Assembly: GCF_001456955.1 (NCBI RefSeq)
Contig: NZ_KQ758469.1
Coordinates: 250,926 to 314,925 of the forward strand
DNA from: Microbacterium enclense
Lineage (GTDB): Bacteria > Actinomycetota > Actinomycetes > Actinomycetales > Microbacteriaceae
DNA: 64,000 bases
Reading direction: 5' to 3'
Shown: piece by piece, positions 6,571 through 15,543 of the stretch
How positions within the stretch are numbered: the stretch's first letter is position 1
How the letters are laid out: each line of letters opens with the position of its first letter
Notes under the pieces: generated by a model
Databases searched by the model: none
Seen by the model: only the letters and a program-made list of their open reading frames with translations
Told to the model about the DNA's origin: nothing
Translations under genes and position numbers: made by a program

Positions 6571-9519
6571 TCAGCGGCAGCTGACCGCGGCGTACGGCGC
6601 CTCGACCGTGCGCGAACCGGACGGCCCCGACGCGGCGACCGTGACCGTTCCGCCCTCGATCGACGAGGCGCGGACCGTGGTCGTCGTCGACACCGTGGCA
6701 CCGGGGGCGACCGCGGTGTGGGTCTTCGATCCCCAGGCCGAGGTGACGGTGATCGTGGCCGCGGCGTCGCTGTCGTTGGTCGCCCGTGTGGTCAGCAGCA
6801 CCTTGCCCGCCATGCAGCGCGCCGAGGCGACGGCGGTCACCGCGGGTCCGGGGGGAGCCGTCGCGGTCACGGTCGCCACGGCGGGCGTCGCCGCCGAGTT
6901 GGCCAGCTGCCCGCGCACCTGCACGGTGTCGCCGGCCTTCTTCAGCGACGACAGGTCGGCCTTCTCCCAGGTGACGGCCACCGTCTCGCGGTGTCCGTCC
7001 TTGAAGCTCGCCTGCACCGTGCCGGGGAGCGACACCTCGGTGGAGCCGGCCGGAACGGTGGCGGCGACCGGGTCGACCGAGGTCACGAGCAGCGACGGGT
7101 TCCACTTCGCCGCGAGGGCGTCGCGCTCCTTCGCCGTGATGGCGAGGATCGAGCCGTGGCGCGGCGAGGCCGGGAGCGAGAAGCTGCTCGGGATCGTCCA
7201 CTGGATGTCGCCCTCGAGCGAGTTCGTGCCGAGCGGGATGTAGCCGCGTCCGCCGTAGTTGTCGACCCAGAGGAAGTACTTGTATCCGGCGCGGTCCCCC
7301 TCGTTCGCCTTGAAGATCTCGGGACCCTCGACCTCGGGGGTCCCGGCGGTCCGGCCGATGCAGGTGTCGATGAGCGACCAGGCGCCCGACTCGGTGGTCG
7401 CCCGCAGGTTCGTCGACTTCTGTCCGATGATGTCGGGCGACGCGCAGCCGCTGGTCTGCGTCGCCTTCGTGAAGCGGTAGTAGGTGTCGCCCTCCTTCAG
7501 CACCGTCGAGTCGATGAGACCGGCGCCCTGGTTGAGTCCCGCCACGTCCTTCGCCTTGAACCACGGCTGGGGGGTCGTGAAGTCGCGGAAGTCACGGGTG
7601 GTGGAGATGAGGATCTGCGGCCCGTTGCCGTCGGCGACGTTGCGGTCGGCACCGTCGGTGAACAGCGTCGAGGTCCAGTACACGGTGTACGCCCCGATGC
7701 TGTCGTCGTAGATCGCCTCGGGCGCCCAGGTCATGCCCGCGTTGGGCAGGTTGACCTCGATGTGACGCTGCTCGCCCCAGTTGACCAGGTCGGTGGACTC
7801 CCAGATCTCGAGGAAGTGGCTTCCCCGGTTCGTGGCGCCGCCCCAGCCGGAGGTGCCGACCGAGAGGTCGGTGGCCAGCAGGAAGAAGCGGTCGCCCTCC
7901 TTCGAGCGGAGGATGAACGGGTCGCGGAGCCCCTTGGTGCCCTTCGTCGAGGTGAGCACGGGCTGCGCGTCGTTCAGCGTCTTCCAGCGCAGCGAGTCGT
8001 TGCCGTCGGAGGTGGCGAAGCGGATCTTCTCGCCCTCGACGTTGTCGCCGGTGAAGTAGGCGAACAGATACGCGTCGAGGTCGCCCGCGGCGACCGGCGC
8101 CGCGGCCGGCACGGTGCGGGTGAGCGCCCGCGTGACCGGGGTGGCTCCCGCGACGGTGACCGTCGCGGTCAGCGTGACCTCGGTGTCGGCCGTCGGACGC
8201 GTGACGGCGCCCTTGGCGACGACGTTCGGGGCGGTGCCCTTGTCGACGCTCGAGACGACCGCCTCGTTCGACGACGCCCAGGTGATGACCGCGCCCGACG
8301 CACCCGCCCGGCCCTTCGTCGCGTCGAGATCGGCGCCGGTCGAGGGGAGCGTGACGTTGCCGCGCAGGGGACCGGCCAGCGCCGGGTCGGCGGCGACGGC
8401 GTCGGCGACCGCGCGGGCGAGCTCGGCCTGAGCGCTGTCGCCCTGGGCGTACGCCGGCACCTTCACGGTGATCGCGGCGCCGACGACGTCGACTCCACCG
8501 TGGGTCGCGGTGGGGGTCAGCACGACGCTGGCGTCGGGGGAGCCCGCGGCGGGGCGCACGACGGCGCCGCTCGTGCTCACGACGCCGGGCGCGCTCGAGG
8601 TCCAGCTGATGGCCGACCCGCCCGCGCCGGTGGTCGGCAGCGCGAGATCAGCGGTGACGTTCGAGGTGTCGCCGAGCGAGACCGTCGCGTCACCGCGGGC
8701 GATCGCGGTGTGCACGTCGCTCTCGGACTGCTGCAGCTGCCCCGCGGTCAACGCCGAGGTCCACACCTTCACGTCGTCGATGGCGCCGGCCCAATAGGCA
8801 TCCGGTCCGTAGAACGACTTGCCGAGGTAGCCCGAGAAGGCCGAGGTCCCCATGGCGGCCGCCGCGGTGTGCGTGGTGGCGGCCTGGCCGACGAGTGCGC
8901 CGTCGAGGTAGGTCGACACCGTCTTGCCGCCCGCGACGACGACGGCCATGTGCACCCAGCGCGATGCCGCGACGGGCGCGGTCCCCGAAGCGCGCACCTC
9001 GTAGCCGCTCTTGATCGCGCCGTAGCCGGAGTTGCCGCACTGCGTGGTCGCGAGGACGTGGGCGTCGACGCTGGAACCGAGGGTGAACGGCCAGGTGCAC
9101 TGCGGCGCGCCGCTCCACTTGATCCACGCCGACATCGTGACGTCGGCGGTGCCCGCCGGGATGAGGCCGGGGGCGATGCGCACGTGCGGGGCCGCCGAGG
9201 TGTTCGAGCCGCCGGGCAGCGACAGCGCCAGGTCGCCCGCCGCACCGGTCGGTCCGGCGACGCTCATGGCGCCGCTGTTGACGACCGTGCCCGGGTGGGC
9301 GCCGGGGGCGGAATCGGCGATGATCGCGCCGCCTGCCGGTCGGGCGTCGATCTGGTCGAAGGTGTACTCGAGCGCCGGGGCGGGCGCTGTTTCGGCGGCG
9401 CTCGCGGCGGGCGCGCTCGCTGCGACCATCGACGCGAGGGATGCCGCGGTCAGGGCGAGGGCGAGCGTCGCTCGTGCCCGCCGAGGTCGCGCGACCCGCG
9501 CTGATGAGGACTTCGTCAT
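6571..9519 (-). CDS. Secreted multidomain GH43 glycoside hydrolase (LamG + Ig-like + GH43)
   Basis: This 982-residue secreted enzyme is a paralogue in architecture of the GH43 protein at 2112-5096. It has a signal peptide (ending APAASAA, about residue 41), a LamG domain (about 48-245, with SAWIKWSGAP), two Ig-like repeats, a GH43 propeller (about 475-790) with LRDPFI (base Asp) and EGPEIF (likely acid Glu), a BIG_4-like repeat, and the shared C-terminal two-cysteine domain ending in SCR. The likely substrate is an arabinan or arabinogalactan side chain, by association with the other GH43 genes. The start is the ATG at 9519 with a strong GAGGAGGAG ribosome site. Its promoter carries the best of the three LacI-type operators. 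A 15-bp terminator hairpin closes the unit. Confidence 0.88.
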   Translation of the reverse strand: MTKSSSARVARPRRARATLALALTAASLASMVAASAPAASAAETAPAPALEYTFDQIDARPAGGAIIADSAPGAHPGTVVNSGAMSVAGPTGAAGDLALSLPGGSNTSAAPHVRIAPGLIPAGTADVTMSAWIKWSGAPQCTWPFTLGSSVDAHVLATTQCGNSGYGAIKSGYEVRASGTAPVAASRWVHMAVVVAGGKTVSTYLDGALVGQAATTHTAAAAMGTSAFSGYLGKSFYGPDAYWAGAIDDVKVWTSALTAGQLQQSESDVHTAIARGDATVSLGDTSNVTADLALPTTGAGGSAISWTSSAPGVVSTSGAVVRPAAGSPDASVVLTPTATHGGVDVVGAAITVKVPAYAQGDSAQAELARAVADAVAADPALAGPLRGNVTLPSTGADLDATKGRAGASGAVITWASSNEAVVSSVDKGTAPNVVAKGAVTRPTADTEVTLTATVTVAGATPVTRALTRTVPAAAPVAAGDLDAYLFAYFTGDNVEGEKIRFATSDGNDSLRWKTLNDAQPVLTSTKGTKGLRDPFILRSKEGDRFFLLATDLSVGTSGWGGATNRGSHFLEIWESTDLVNWGEQRHIEVNLPNAGMTWAPEAIYDDSIGAYTVYWTSTLFTDGADRNVADGNGPQILISTTRDFRDFTTPQPWFKAKDVAGLNQGAGLIDSTVLKEGDTYYRFTKATQTSGCASPDIIGQKSTNLRATTESGAWSLIDTCIGRTAGTPEVEGPEIFKANEGDRAGYKYFLWVDNYGGRGYIPLGTNSLEGDIQWTIPSSFSLPASPRHGSILAITAKERDALAAKWNPSLLVTSVDPVAATVPAGSTEVSLPGTVQASFKDGHRETVAVTWEKADLSSLKKAGDTVQVRGQLANSAATPAVATVTATAPPGPAVTAVASARCMAGKVLLTTRATNDSDAAATITVTSAWGSKTHTAVAPGATVSTTTTVRASSIEGGTVTVAASGPSGSRTVEAPYAAVSCR

Positions 9520-9592
9520 GGTCTCCTCCTCGAGACATGAGGGGCGGTGGGGCTTCCGCCGGCGCGCGGTGGTCACCCGCGCGGCTCGACTG

Positions 9593-9622
9593 AATGTTAT
9601 CGCTCACATTGATCGAGGGCAA
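9593..9622 (-). promoter_or_regulatory. Promoter with LacI-type operator, second GH43 gene
   Basis: On the minus strand a -35 box TTGCCC (9617-9622) and a -10 box TAACAT (9594-9599) are 17 bp apart. The -10 lies inside AATGTTATCGCTCACATT (9593-9610), an 18-bp palindrome with only two mismatched pairs. The position of the box relative to the -10 is identical to that at 1907 and 5266. Confidence 0.72.
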
Positions 9623-9753
9623 GAGCCGGACGGGTCGCGCGCCCGATTGCGCGGACTCGTGTCTCGCAGACGCGCCCCGACCTCGCACGATGCGCCGCAG
9701 AACCTCCGCGATCCGAACGCTCCTGCAGTGACCGGCGGGCACCCACCTCGCGA

Positions 9754-9890
9754 CTCAGCCCGCGGTCACCGTCCAACCCCGCGGCTCACCCCAAGGTCAC
9801 GCCCGCCCGTGGCTCAGCCCGCGGTCACCGTCCACCCCGCGACTCACCCCGCGGCCACACCCCACACGCGCCTCAGCCCGCGGTCACCGC
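9754..9890. repeat. Degenerate tandem repeat, five units of 28-30 bp
   Basis: The units begin CTCAGCCCGCGGTCACCGTC (9754, 9813, 9872) alternating with weaker CTCACCCC variants (about 9784 and 9842). The last unit overlaps the stop codon of the signal-peptidase fusion gene (9884-9886). The rest of the 9520-9883 gap holds only the second GH43 promoter. Confidence 0.7.
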
Positions 9891-11584
9891 CCGGCGGCGG
9901 CGTGCGTCGCGATCTCGCTCGCGCTGAGGGCGCGACCGTACACGGCGGCCCACTGGATGGCCCCGGTGAAGAAGCTCGACGGGTTCGAGGTCCAGTTGGT
10001 GAGGTTGCCGCACCCGATGCGCCAGTAGCCGGTGTAGTTCTGGCCGGTGGTGGTGCCGGCGGTGCCGACGAGGGCGCCGTCGACGTAGAACGCGGCGCCC
10101 GCGCTCGAGAGGGTGGCGGCGACGTGATGCCAGGCCCCGTCCGCGTACGACCGCCCGTCGGGCGTCGACATGATCACCGTGGCATCCGGGAACAGTCCGA
10201 AGTTCAGTCGGCCCGCCGTGTCGATGTAGATGTGGCGGTCCCACTTGTCGTTGTCGGTCATGGCGGAGTCGCCGAAGCCGATGATCTTGCCCGAGGTCTT
10301 CGACGTCGTCGAGAACCACGCCTCGATCGTGAACACGTTCGGGTTGTTCTGACGCGTGGGAACGTACAGGCACTGGGAGCCGTCGAACACGACCGCCTTG
10401 CGCGATTGATCGCGCGTGCAGGCGTTGCTCGTCGTCGTCGTCATCCACTTGCGGTAGGTGCCGGTGCGGTTGTTGCCCGAGACGTCGGTCTCGGTGGTCA
10501 GTAGGTTCAGCCCCAGCAGCCCCGTGCCTTCGACCGCGTAGGCGGCGACCGAGTCGTTGCGACCCACACTCTGAACCGCGCCTTTGCAGGTGAAGTACGT
10601 GTTGGTGCCCGCCGCGCTCTTGTCGTTCCTGATCGAGGCGGCGAAGGCCGCGTGCGAGGTCGACACCGAGGTCAGGATGACGACCAGCAGCACCGTGACG
10701 ATGGCGATGGGCGCCAGGATCGAACCGCGGGCGCGCCGGTCGGGCCGTGCGCGCAGGCCGCCGGCGACGGCGACCGGGTGGTCGGCCCGCAGCAGAAGCG
10801 ACGCGAAGAACGGCACGAGGCAGAACGCGATGAGCAGCACCCGCACCGGCCAGTCGGGGTCGGGGGTGGGCGAGAGGGCGTAGGCACCCGACGCGAGCTT
10901 GTCGGTGGAGAGGATGACGCCGTCCTCGCCGCTCACCAGCCGGGTGGCCCCGGCCACCACGGGGAACAGACCGGTGTTGACGATGTGCATGAGCGCCCCG
11001 CTGCCGTCGTCGGCGGCGCGGAAGTCCATCATCTGCACGTTGAACCAGGGCCGCAGCCACAGCGACAGCGCGGAGACGGCGAGCGACATCCCGGTCAGGC
11101 GCAGACCGACGCGCCATCCGCGACGCCGCCCGCCGAGCAGGCGGGCGACGACCTCGACGATGATCCCGGCGAGGAACAGCAGCGGGGCGGCCTTGAGCAG
11201 GAAGCCGAGGCCCGGGACGATGGCGACGACCGTGCCGACGATCTGGTCGGGGGTGAGCTGCCAGGCGTCGGGCGAGCCGTTCAGGTCGCCCTGGGTGATG
11301 AAGCGCCCGTCCTGCACGCCCACGATGCGGTGGGTGACCGTGCGCCCGTCGACCACGAAGGTGATGACGTCGCCGATCGCGTAGGCGGGCTTCGGGTGTG
11401 CGACGACCAGTGTTCCGACCGGCGCGGTCTCGGCCATGCTCGCCGTCTCGATGACGAACAGGCGGGCTCCGGTCACCGACAACACCGTGGCGATCAGGGC
11501 CGCGAGGACGGCGATGGTGATCGCGACCGCAAGTGTTGCTCTGCGATGTCCTCCGGGCGTGATCGCCACGGTGCTGTCGGTCAT
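9884..11584 (-). CDS. SipW-type signal peptidase I fused to a C-terminal LamG domain
   Basis: This 566-residue membrane protein has an N-terminal S26 signal peptidase of the Ser-His (SipW/ER) type: a transmembrane helix at residues 18-40, catalytic Ser49 in ETASMAET, and His85 in TVTHRIVGV, where bacterial housekeeping enzymes would have Lys. Further transmembrane segments follow (about 130-150, 165-180, 255-275 and 300-320). From about residue 345 the sequence becomes an extracytoplasmic LamG/concanavalin-like domain (FTIEAWFSTT, WHHVAATLSS, GALVGTAGTT). SipW enzymes usually process TasA/camelysin-type secreted fibres, and such a gene lies 19 bp upstream. A peptidase fused to a lectin-type domain is unusual; the second half also resembles the LamG modules of the nearby GH43 enzymes. 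The ATG at 11584 is the likely start. Confidence 0.82.
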   Translation of the reverse strand: MTDSTVAITPGGHRRATLAVAITIAVLAALIATVLSVTGARLFVIETASMAETAPVGTLVVAHPKPAYAIGDVITFVVDGRTVTHRIVGVQDGRFITQGDLNGSPDAWQLTPDQIVGTVVAIVPGLGFLLKAAPLLFLAGIIVEVVARLLGGRRRGWRVGLRLTGMSLAVSALSLWLRPWFNVQMMDFRAADDGSGALMHIVNTGLFPVVAGATRLVSGEDGVILSTDKLASGAYALSPTPDPDWPVRVLLIAFCLVPFFASLLLRADHPVAVAGGLRARPDRRARGSILAPIAIVTVLLVVILTSVSTSHAAFAASIRNDKSAAGTNTYFTCKGAVQSVGRNDSVAAYAVEGTGLLGLNLLTTETDVSGNNRTGTYRKWMTTTTSNACTRDQSRKAVVFDGSQCLYVPTRQNNPNVFTIEAWFSTTSKTSGKIIGFGDSAMTDNDKWDRHIYIDTAGRLNFGLFPDATVIMSTPDGRSYADGAWHHVAATLSSAGAAFYVDGALVGTAGTTTGQNYTGYWRIGCGNLTNWTSNPSSFFTGAIQWAAVYGRALSASEIATHAAAGR

Positions 11585-11603
11585 GAGGTTCGGATCCCCC
11601 GAC

Positions 11604-12248
11604 TCAGGAGTTGAAGGTCCAGGTGAGCACCTGCGACGCCTTGAGTCCCTGGTAGGTGTTGTCCGCGCCCGCGGGCAGGGTCACGGCGAAGCTGAACGGC
11701 AGGGTCGAGCCGGCGGCGAGCGAGGTGGTGGTCGTCTTCGCGAGGACGTCGACGGGAGCGGTGAAACCGGACAGCGGGCCGGAGTAGATCGTCGACGAGC
11801 CGGAGGTGATGACGAGGGTCATCTTCGTGCACAGGTCGGTGGCCGAGCCGTTGACGGTGCCGTTGGCGGCCTGCGAGCACGCGCCCGGGGTGAGGCTGAA
11901 GGTCTTGGCGGCGACCGTGCCGGTGTTGGTGATCGAGATGTTCGTGGTGACGGTCTGGCCGGGGACCATCGTGGTGCTGCCGCCGTACTTGTTGATCGTG
12001 GAACAGGTGGCCGAGTTGGTCGAGATCGAGCCGCCGTCGGTGCTGTTGCAGCGCACGGTGCCGTCGGCGTTCGACTCCTGCATGCTCAGGACGCCGGTCG
12101 CGGCCGAGTTGACCGTGTTCTGAATGGATGCCGTGAAGGCGGCCACCGTCGGCGAGAGGCCGAGGGCGAGGATGAGCGAGGCGACGCTTCCGGCGAGGAC
12201 GACGGGCAGGACGAGGCGGCGGCGACGGGCGGCCGTGGGCTTGGTCAC
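11604..12248 (-). CDS. TasA/camelysin-like secreted protein (SipW substrate)
   Basis: This 214-residue secreted protein starts at a GTG (12248) behind a clear GGAGAAG ribosome site. It has a basic N-terminus (ARRRRLVLPVVL), a hydrophobic signal segment, and the 'AAFTASIQNT' boundary typical of SipW-processed TasA/CalY-like proteins. The body is Ser/Thr-rich with four cysteines and a TNISITNTGTVAAKTFSL stretch that fits a beta-sandwich surface protein. It is transcribed just upstream of the SipW-type peptidase (19-bp gap), as in the Bacillus tapA-sipW-tasA arrangement. A fibre or biofilm role is inferred from that pairing only; an alternative is a simple cell-surface protein with dedicated processing. 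Confidence 0.75.
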   Translation of the reverse strand: MTKPTAARRRRLVLPVVLAGSVASLILALGLSPTVAAFTASIQNTVNSAATGVLSMQESNADGTVRCNSTDGGSISTNSATCSTINKYGGSTTMVPGQTVTTNISITNTGTVAAKTFSLTPGACSQAANGTVNGSATDLCTKMTLVITSGSSTIYSGPLSGFTAPVDVLAKTTTTSLAAGSTLPFSFAVTLPAGADNTYQGLKASQVLTWTFNS

Positions 12249-12424
12249 GAGTTCTTCTCCTTGATGAGGTGGGGCCGGCGTTTTCGCCGCACTCAGGACG
12301 GTAGGGAGCGCACCGCCGGGCCGGGTGAGGGGGGCACCAGCGAATCCCGAGCTCCTCCACAGGTTTCTCTCAACGCACCGTTCGCGCGGATGTTCGCGCA
12401 AGGAATGCGCAACGCAACCGCATC

Positions 12425-12444
12425 AATGGACCGATACGTCCATT
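12425..12444. promoter_or_regulatory. Inverted repeat in divergent promoter region
   Basis: AATGGAC (12425-12431) and GTCCATT (12438-12444) form a 7-6-7 inverted repeat in a locally AT-richer stretch between the divergent genes at 12248 (minus) and 12529 (plus). It could be an operator for either; no matching repeat was found elsewhere in the window. Confidence 0.35.
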
Positions 12445-12528
12445 CGCGTTCGCATTTTCGGAGACGTTTCCGTGTCCGGCCCCGGCTGCTGGCATCCTGA
12501 GATTCCGCCCGACCGCCTCGAGGACCCG

Positions 12529-13239
12529 ATGCCGACCGCCGCTCTCTTCCACATCCGCGACACGCGCCCGGACGCCCCGCACTATCAAGACCTGCTCGAC
12601 GAGCTGAATGCCGGCGCGATGACCGCGCTGCGCGACGCCGGATGGCACGCGCAGCTGCATGCCGCGACCGAGCACCCCCTCGACGACCTCCTGGGGGCGG
12701 CCCGGTCAGCCGATGTCGTCGTCATCCTCGGCGGCGAAGACGTCGACCCGCGCACCTACGGGACGACCGATTCACGACCCGACTGGACCCCGTACGACAC
12801 CGCGGCCGACGAGGCGCAGCTCGCGATCATCCGCGACACCGCGGCCGCCGGGCGCCCGCTCCTGGGCATCTGCCGCGGCATGCAGCTCGTCAACGTCGCC
12901 TTCGGCGGCACCCTGCACCAGCACATCGACGGCCACCGCGGCTCGCGGAGCGCCCCCTTCGTCGCCACCGAGGTCCGCTTCGATCGCCCCGATCCGATCT
13001 CCACCGCCGGCGACCACCTGTGCAGCCACCACCAATCGGTCGACCGCCTCGGGGAGGGATTGGATGCCACGGCTCGCGCCGCCGACGGCACCGTCGAGGC
13101 CGTGCGCCACCGCGAGCTGCCGGTGTGGGCCTACCAGTGGCATCTCGAGCACCGCCGGTCGGCCGCCCGCCAGCTCGTACCGGCGATGGCGGCCCTGAGG
13201 GCCTCGGTGCGCACCGGCGAGGCGTCGGACCGCTCCTGA
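12529..13239 (+). CDS. Class-I glutamine amidotransferase-type hydrolase (peptidase C26, PuuD-like)
   Basis: This 236-residue cytosolic protein belongs to the gamma-glutamyl-GABA hydrolase-like branch of class-I glutamine amidotransferases. The nucleophile elbow GICRGMQ is present (Cys near residue 118), preceded by the oxyanion-region ILGGEDVDP and followed by the His/Glu pair in YQWHLEH, close to the usual HPE. The likely role is hydrolysis of a gamma-glutamyl conjugate in polyamine or amine catabolism; the substrate is not visible. The ATG at 12529 follows GAGG and gives a normal family length; upstream in-frame codons lack a ribosome site. It is divergent from the TasA-like gene and has no obvious operon partner apart from the GNAT gene 178 bp downstream. 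Confidence 0.85.
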   Translation: MPTAALFHIRDTRPDAPHYQDLLDELNAGAMTALRDAGWHAQLHAATEHPLDDLLGAARSADVVVILGGEDVDPRTYGTTDSRPDWTPYDTAADEAQLAIIRDTAAAGRPLLGICRGMQLVNVAFGGTLHQHIDGHRGSRSAPFVATEVRFDRPDPISTAGDHLCSHHQSVDRLGEGLDATARAADGTVEAVRHRELPVWAYQWHLEHRRSAARQLVPAMAALRASVRTGEASDRS

Positions 13240-13416
13240 CGCTCGCTCCGGCGGGTCGCAGCTGCGTGCAGGGCAGCCCCGCGTGCGCATCCGGTCGGAC
13301 GACATCGCCACCTGGATGGACGATGACCCGCGCCCGCGCTCCCGCGAGCATGGATCGTGACCCTCCCCCGCGTGCCGCGCGCACCCGGCATGCCACCGAC
13401 GATCAGGAGACGCTCC

Positions 13417-13995
13417 GTGACCGCTTCCTCCCCCGCCGTGACCCTCGACGCCGTCACCGGCGCGGAACGGCCCGACTTCGCGCGACGGCTGCAAGCCGCC
13501 TTCGCGGCCGGCATCATCGCCGCAGGGCTTCCCGCCGACGACGAACCCGGGCCCTCCGAGACCGAGATCGCCGACGCGGCCGACGCCCCCGGGGCCGAGA
13601 CCCTGCACGTGCGGGTCGACGGGCGGAGCCGCGGAGGCGCCATCGTTCACGTCGACGCGAGCTTCGGCGTCGGTCACCTCGACTTCTTCTTCGTCGACGA
13701 GTCCGTCCAGGGGCGGGGAGTGGGTCTGGCGGCCTGGCGCGCCCTGGAGCGGCGCTTCCCGTCGGTCGAGGTCTGGGAGACGATGACGCCGTACTTCGAG
13801 CAGCGGAACATCCACTTCTACGTGAACCGCTGCGGCTTCCAGATCGTGGAGTTCTTCCACCCCGGCCACCCCGACCCGCACAGCCCGCACCGCGACGACG
13901 AGCGATCCGGCCCGGGCGGTGGCGAGCCCGACCTCATGTTCCGGTTCCGCAAGACGATGCGCCGGGCCGCGCCGCACGCCGAGCGAGCGGCGTGA
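13417..13995 (+). CDS. GNAT-family N-acetyltransferase
   Basis: This 192-residue protein uses acetyl-CoA to acetylate an unknown amine. The core motif A is seen as [20 protein letters not shown] (about residues 88-107, QGRGVG being the CoA-binding loop), followed by [20 protein letters not shown] and the C-terminal [11 protein letters not shown] strand typical of GNAT proteins. The GTG at 13417 is chosen because AGGAG lies 7 bp before it; an upstream in-frame ATG would add about 20 residues with no ribosome site. The long acidic N-terminal half is poorly conserved in pattern. Its convergent neighbour is the E2 gene. Substrate unknown. Confidence 0.82.
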   Translation: MTASSPAVTLDAVTGAERPDFARRLQAAFAAGIIAAGLPADDEPGPSETEIADAADAPGAETLHVRVDGRSRGGAIVHVDASFGVGHLDFFFVDESVQGRGVGLAAWRALERRFPSVEVWETMTPYFEQRNIHFYVNRCGFQIVEFFHPGHPDPHSPHRDDERSGPGGGEPDLMFRFRKTMRRAAPHAERAA

Positions 13996-14134
13996 TCGGC
14001 CGCGCGCCGGCGAAGCGCTGACGGCGCGGGTCGAGTCGGGCGGCGGCGCGGCGGCGTGACTCACCGCACGCCGTCGAGCCGGCGGCCGACGCGGGGCGCG
14101 TCGTGCGGCGGCGCCGAGGCATTCGCGGCTCGCC

Positions 14135-15448
14135 TCAGTCGAGCAGCAGCGCGGGCTCCTCGAGAACGGATGCCACGTCGGCGATGAAGCGCGAGATGCC
14201 GTCGCCGTCGACCACGCGGTGATCGAACGAGCCCGACACCGTGGTCACCCAGCGCGGGCGCACCTCGCCGTCGACCACCCACGGCTTCTGGCGGATCGCG
14301 CCGAGGGCGATGATACCGGCCTCGCCGGGGTTGATGATCGGGGTTCCGGCATCCACGCCGAAGACGCCGATGTTGGTGATCGTGAACGTGCCGCCGGTCT
14401 GGTCGGCCGGGCTCGTCTTGCCCTCGCGCGCGGTGAGGGTGAGGTGCTCGAGCGCCTTGGCGAGTTCGCGCGTGTTCATCGCCTGCGCGTCCTTGATGTT
14501 GGGCACGAGCAGGCCGCGGGGGGTCGCCGCGGCGATGCCGAGGTTGACGTAGTGACGCACGCTGATCTGGGCGCCGGCGTCGGTGTCGACCCAGGCGGCA
14601 TTGATCATGGGCGTGCGGCGCAGGGCCCAGATCACGGCGCGCGCCATGATCAGCAGCGGCGAGATCTTCACGTCGGCGAAGTCGGGCGAGGCCTTCAGGC
14701 GCTTGACCAGCTCCATCGTGCGCGAGGCGTCGACGTCGACCCACACCGACACGTGCGGCGCGGAGTACGCGCTCGAGGTCATCGCCGAGGCTGTGGCCTT
14801 GCGGACGCCGCGCACGGGGATCGACTCCTCGCGCGCATCGGCGACCGGCGCGGGCGCGGCCGGGGCGGCGACGGGGATCGTCTCCTCGCGCACCTCGCCC
14901 CACGCGGGCGTCTCGATGTTGCGGAAGACACTGGCCTGCTCGGCGTGCTTGACCACGTCGTCGCGGGTCACCTCGCCGGCCGGCCCGCTGGGCGTCACGG
15001 CCGAGAGGTCGACGCCGAGGTCGCGCGCGAGCTTGCGGATCGGGGGCTTGGCGACCACCCCGACCGACGCCTTCACCGGGCGCTCGGCAGGCTTGCGGCG
15101 CCGCGACGACACCGCGCCGCCCGTGCCGTAGCCGACGAGCACCGCCCCGCCGGGGTCGCTGGGCTCGGGAACGGTGGTCGGGGCCGACGGCGCCGGGGGC
15201 GTGGCATCCGACGACCCGATCGTGATGATGGGGGCGCCGACCTCGACGGTGGACCCCTCGGATGCCAGCAGCTCGCCGACCGTGCCCGAGTACGGCGAGG
15301 GCAGCTCGACGAGCGACTTGGCCGTCTCGATCTCGACGATCACGTCGTTGACGGCGACGGTGTCACCGGGCGCGACGCGCCACTGCACGATCTCGGCCTC
15401 GGTAAGGCCTTCTCCGACATCGGGGAGAACGAAGGTCTGATCGGTCAC
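14135..15448 (-). CDS. bkdC: Branched-chain 2-oxoacid dehydrogenase E2 (dihydrolipoyl acyltransferase)
   Basis: This is the 437-residue core subunit of a 2-oxoacid dehydrogenase complex. One lipoyl domain (lysine in [12 protein letters not shown], about residue 45), an Ala/Pro-rich linker, a peripheral-subunit-binding domain ([14 protein letters not shown], about 140-170) and the C-terminal acyltransferase domain with the catalytic DHRVVDG motif are all present. It transfers the acyl group from E1 via lipoate to CoA. The GTG at 15448 follows AAAGGA. It is downstream of the E1alpha and E1beta genes on the same strand (95-bp gap). No E3 gene is in the window. A single lipoyl domain and the split E1 subunits favour the branched-chain type over pyruvate dehydrogenase. 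Confidence 0.9.
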   Translation of the reverse strand: MTDQTFVLPDVGEGLTEAEIVQWRVAPGDTVAVNDVIVEIETAKSLVELPSPYSGTVGELLASEGSTVEVGAPIITIGSSDATPPAPSAPTTVPEPSDPGGAVLVGYGTGGAVSSRRRKPAERPVKASVGVVAKPPIRKLARDLGVDLSAVTPSGPAGEVTRDDVVKHAEQASVFRNIETPAWGEVREETIPVAAPAAPAPVADAREESIPVRGVRKATASAMTSSAYSAPHVSVWVDVDASRTMELVKRLKASPDFADVKISPLLIMARAVIWALRRTPMINAAWVDTDAGAQISVRHYVNLGIAAATPRGLLVPNIKDAQAMNTRELAKALEHLTLTAREGKTSPADQTGGTFTITNIGVFGVDAGTPIINPGEAGIIALGAIRQKPWVVDGEVRPRWVTTVSGSFDHRVVDGDGISRFIADVASVLEEPALLLD

Positions 15449-15543
15449 GGGGTGTCCTTTGCTCGGGAGCCAGCTTGGCACCGGCGTCGCCGCAACGGAA
15501 TGCTCCGGCGGGAGACGGGCCTCGGCGTCGAGGGGTGGATGGG

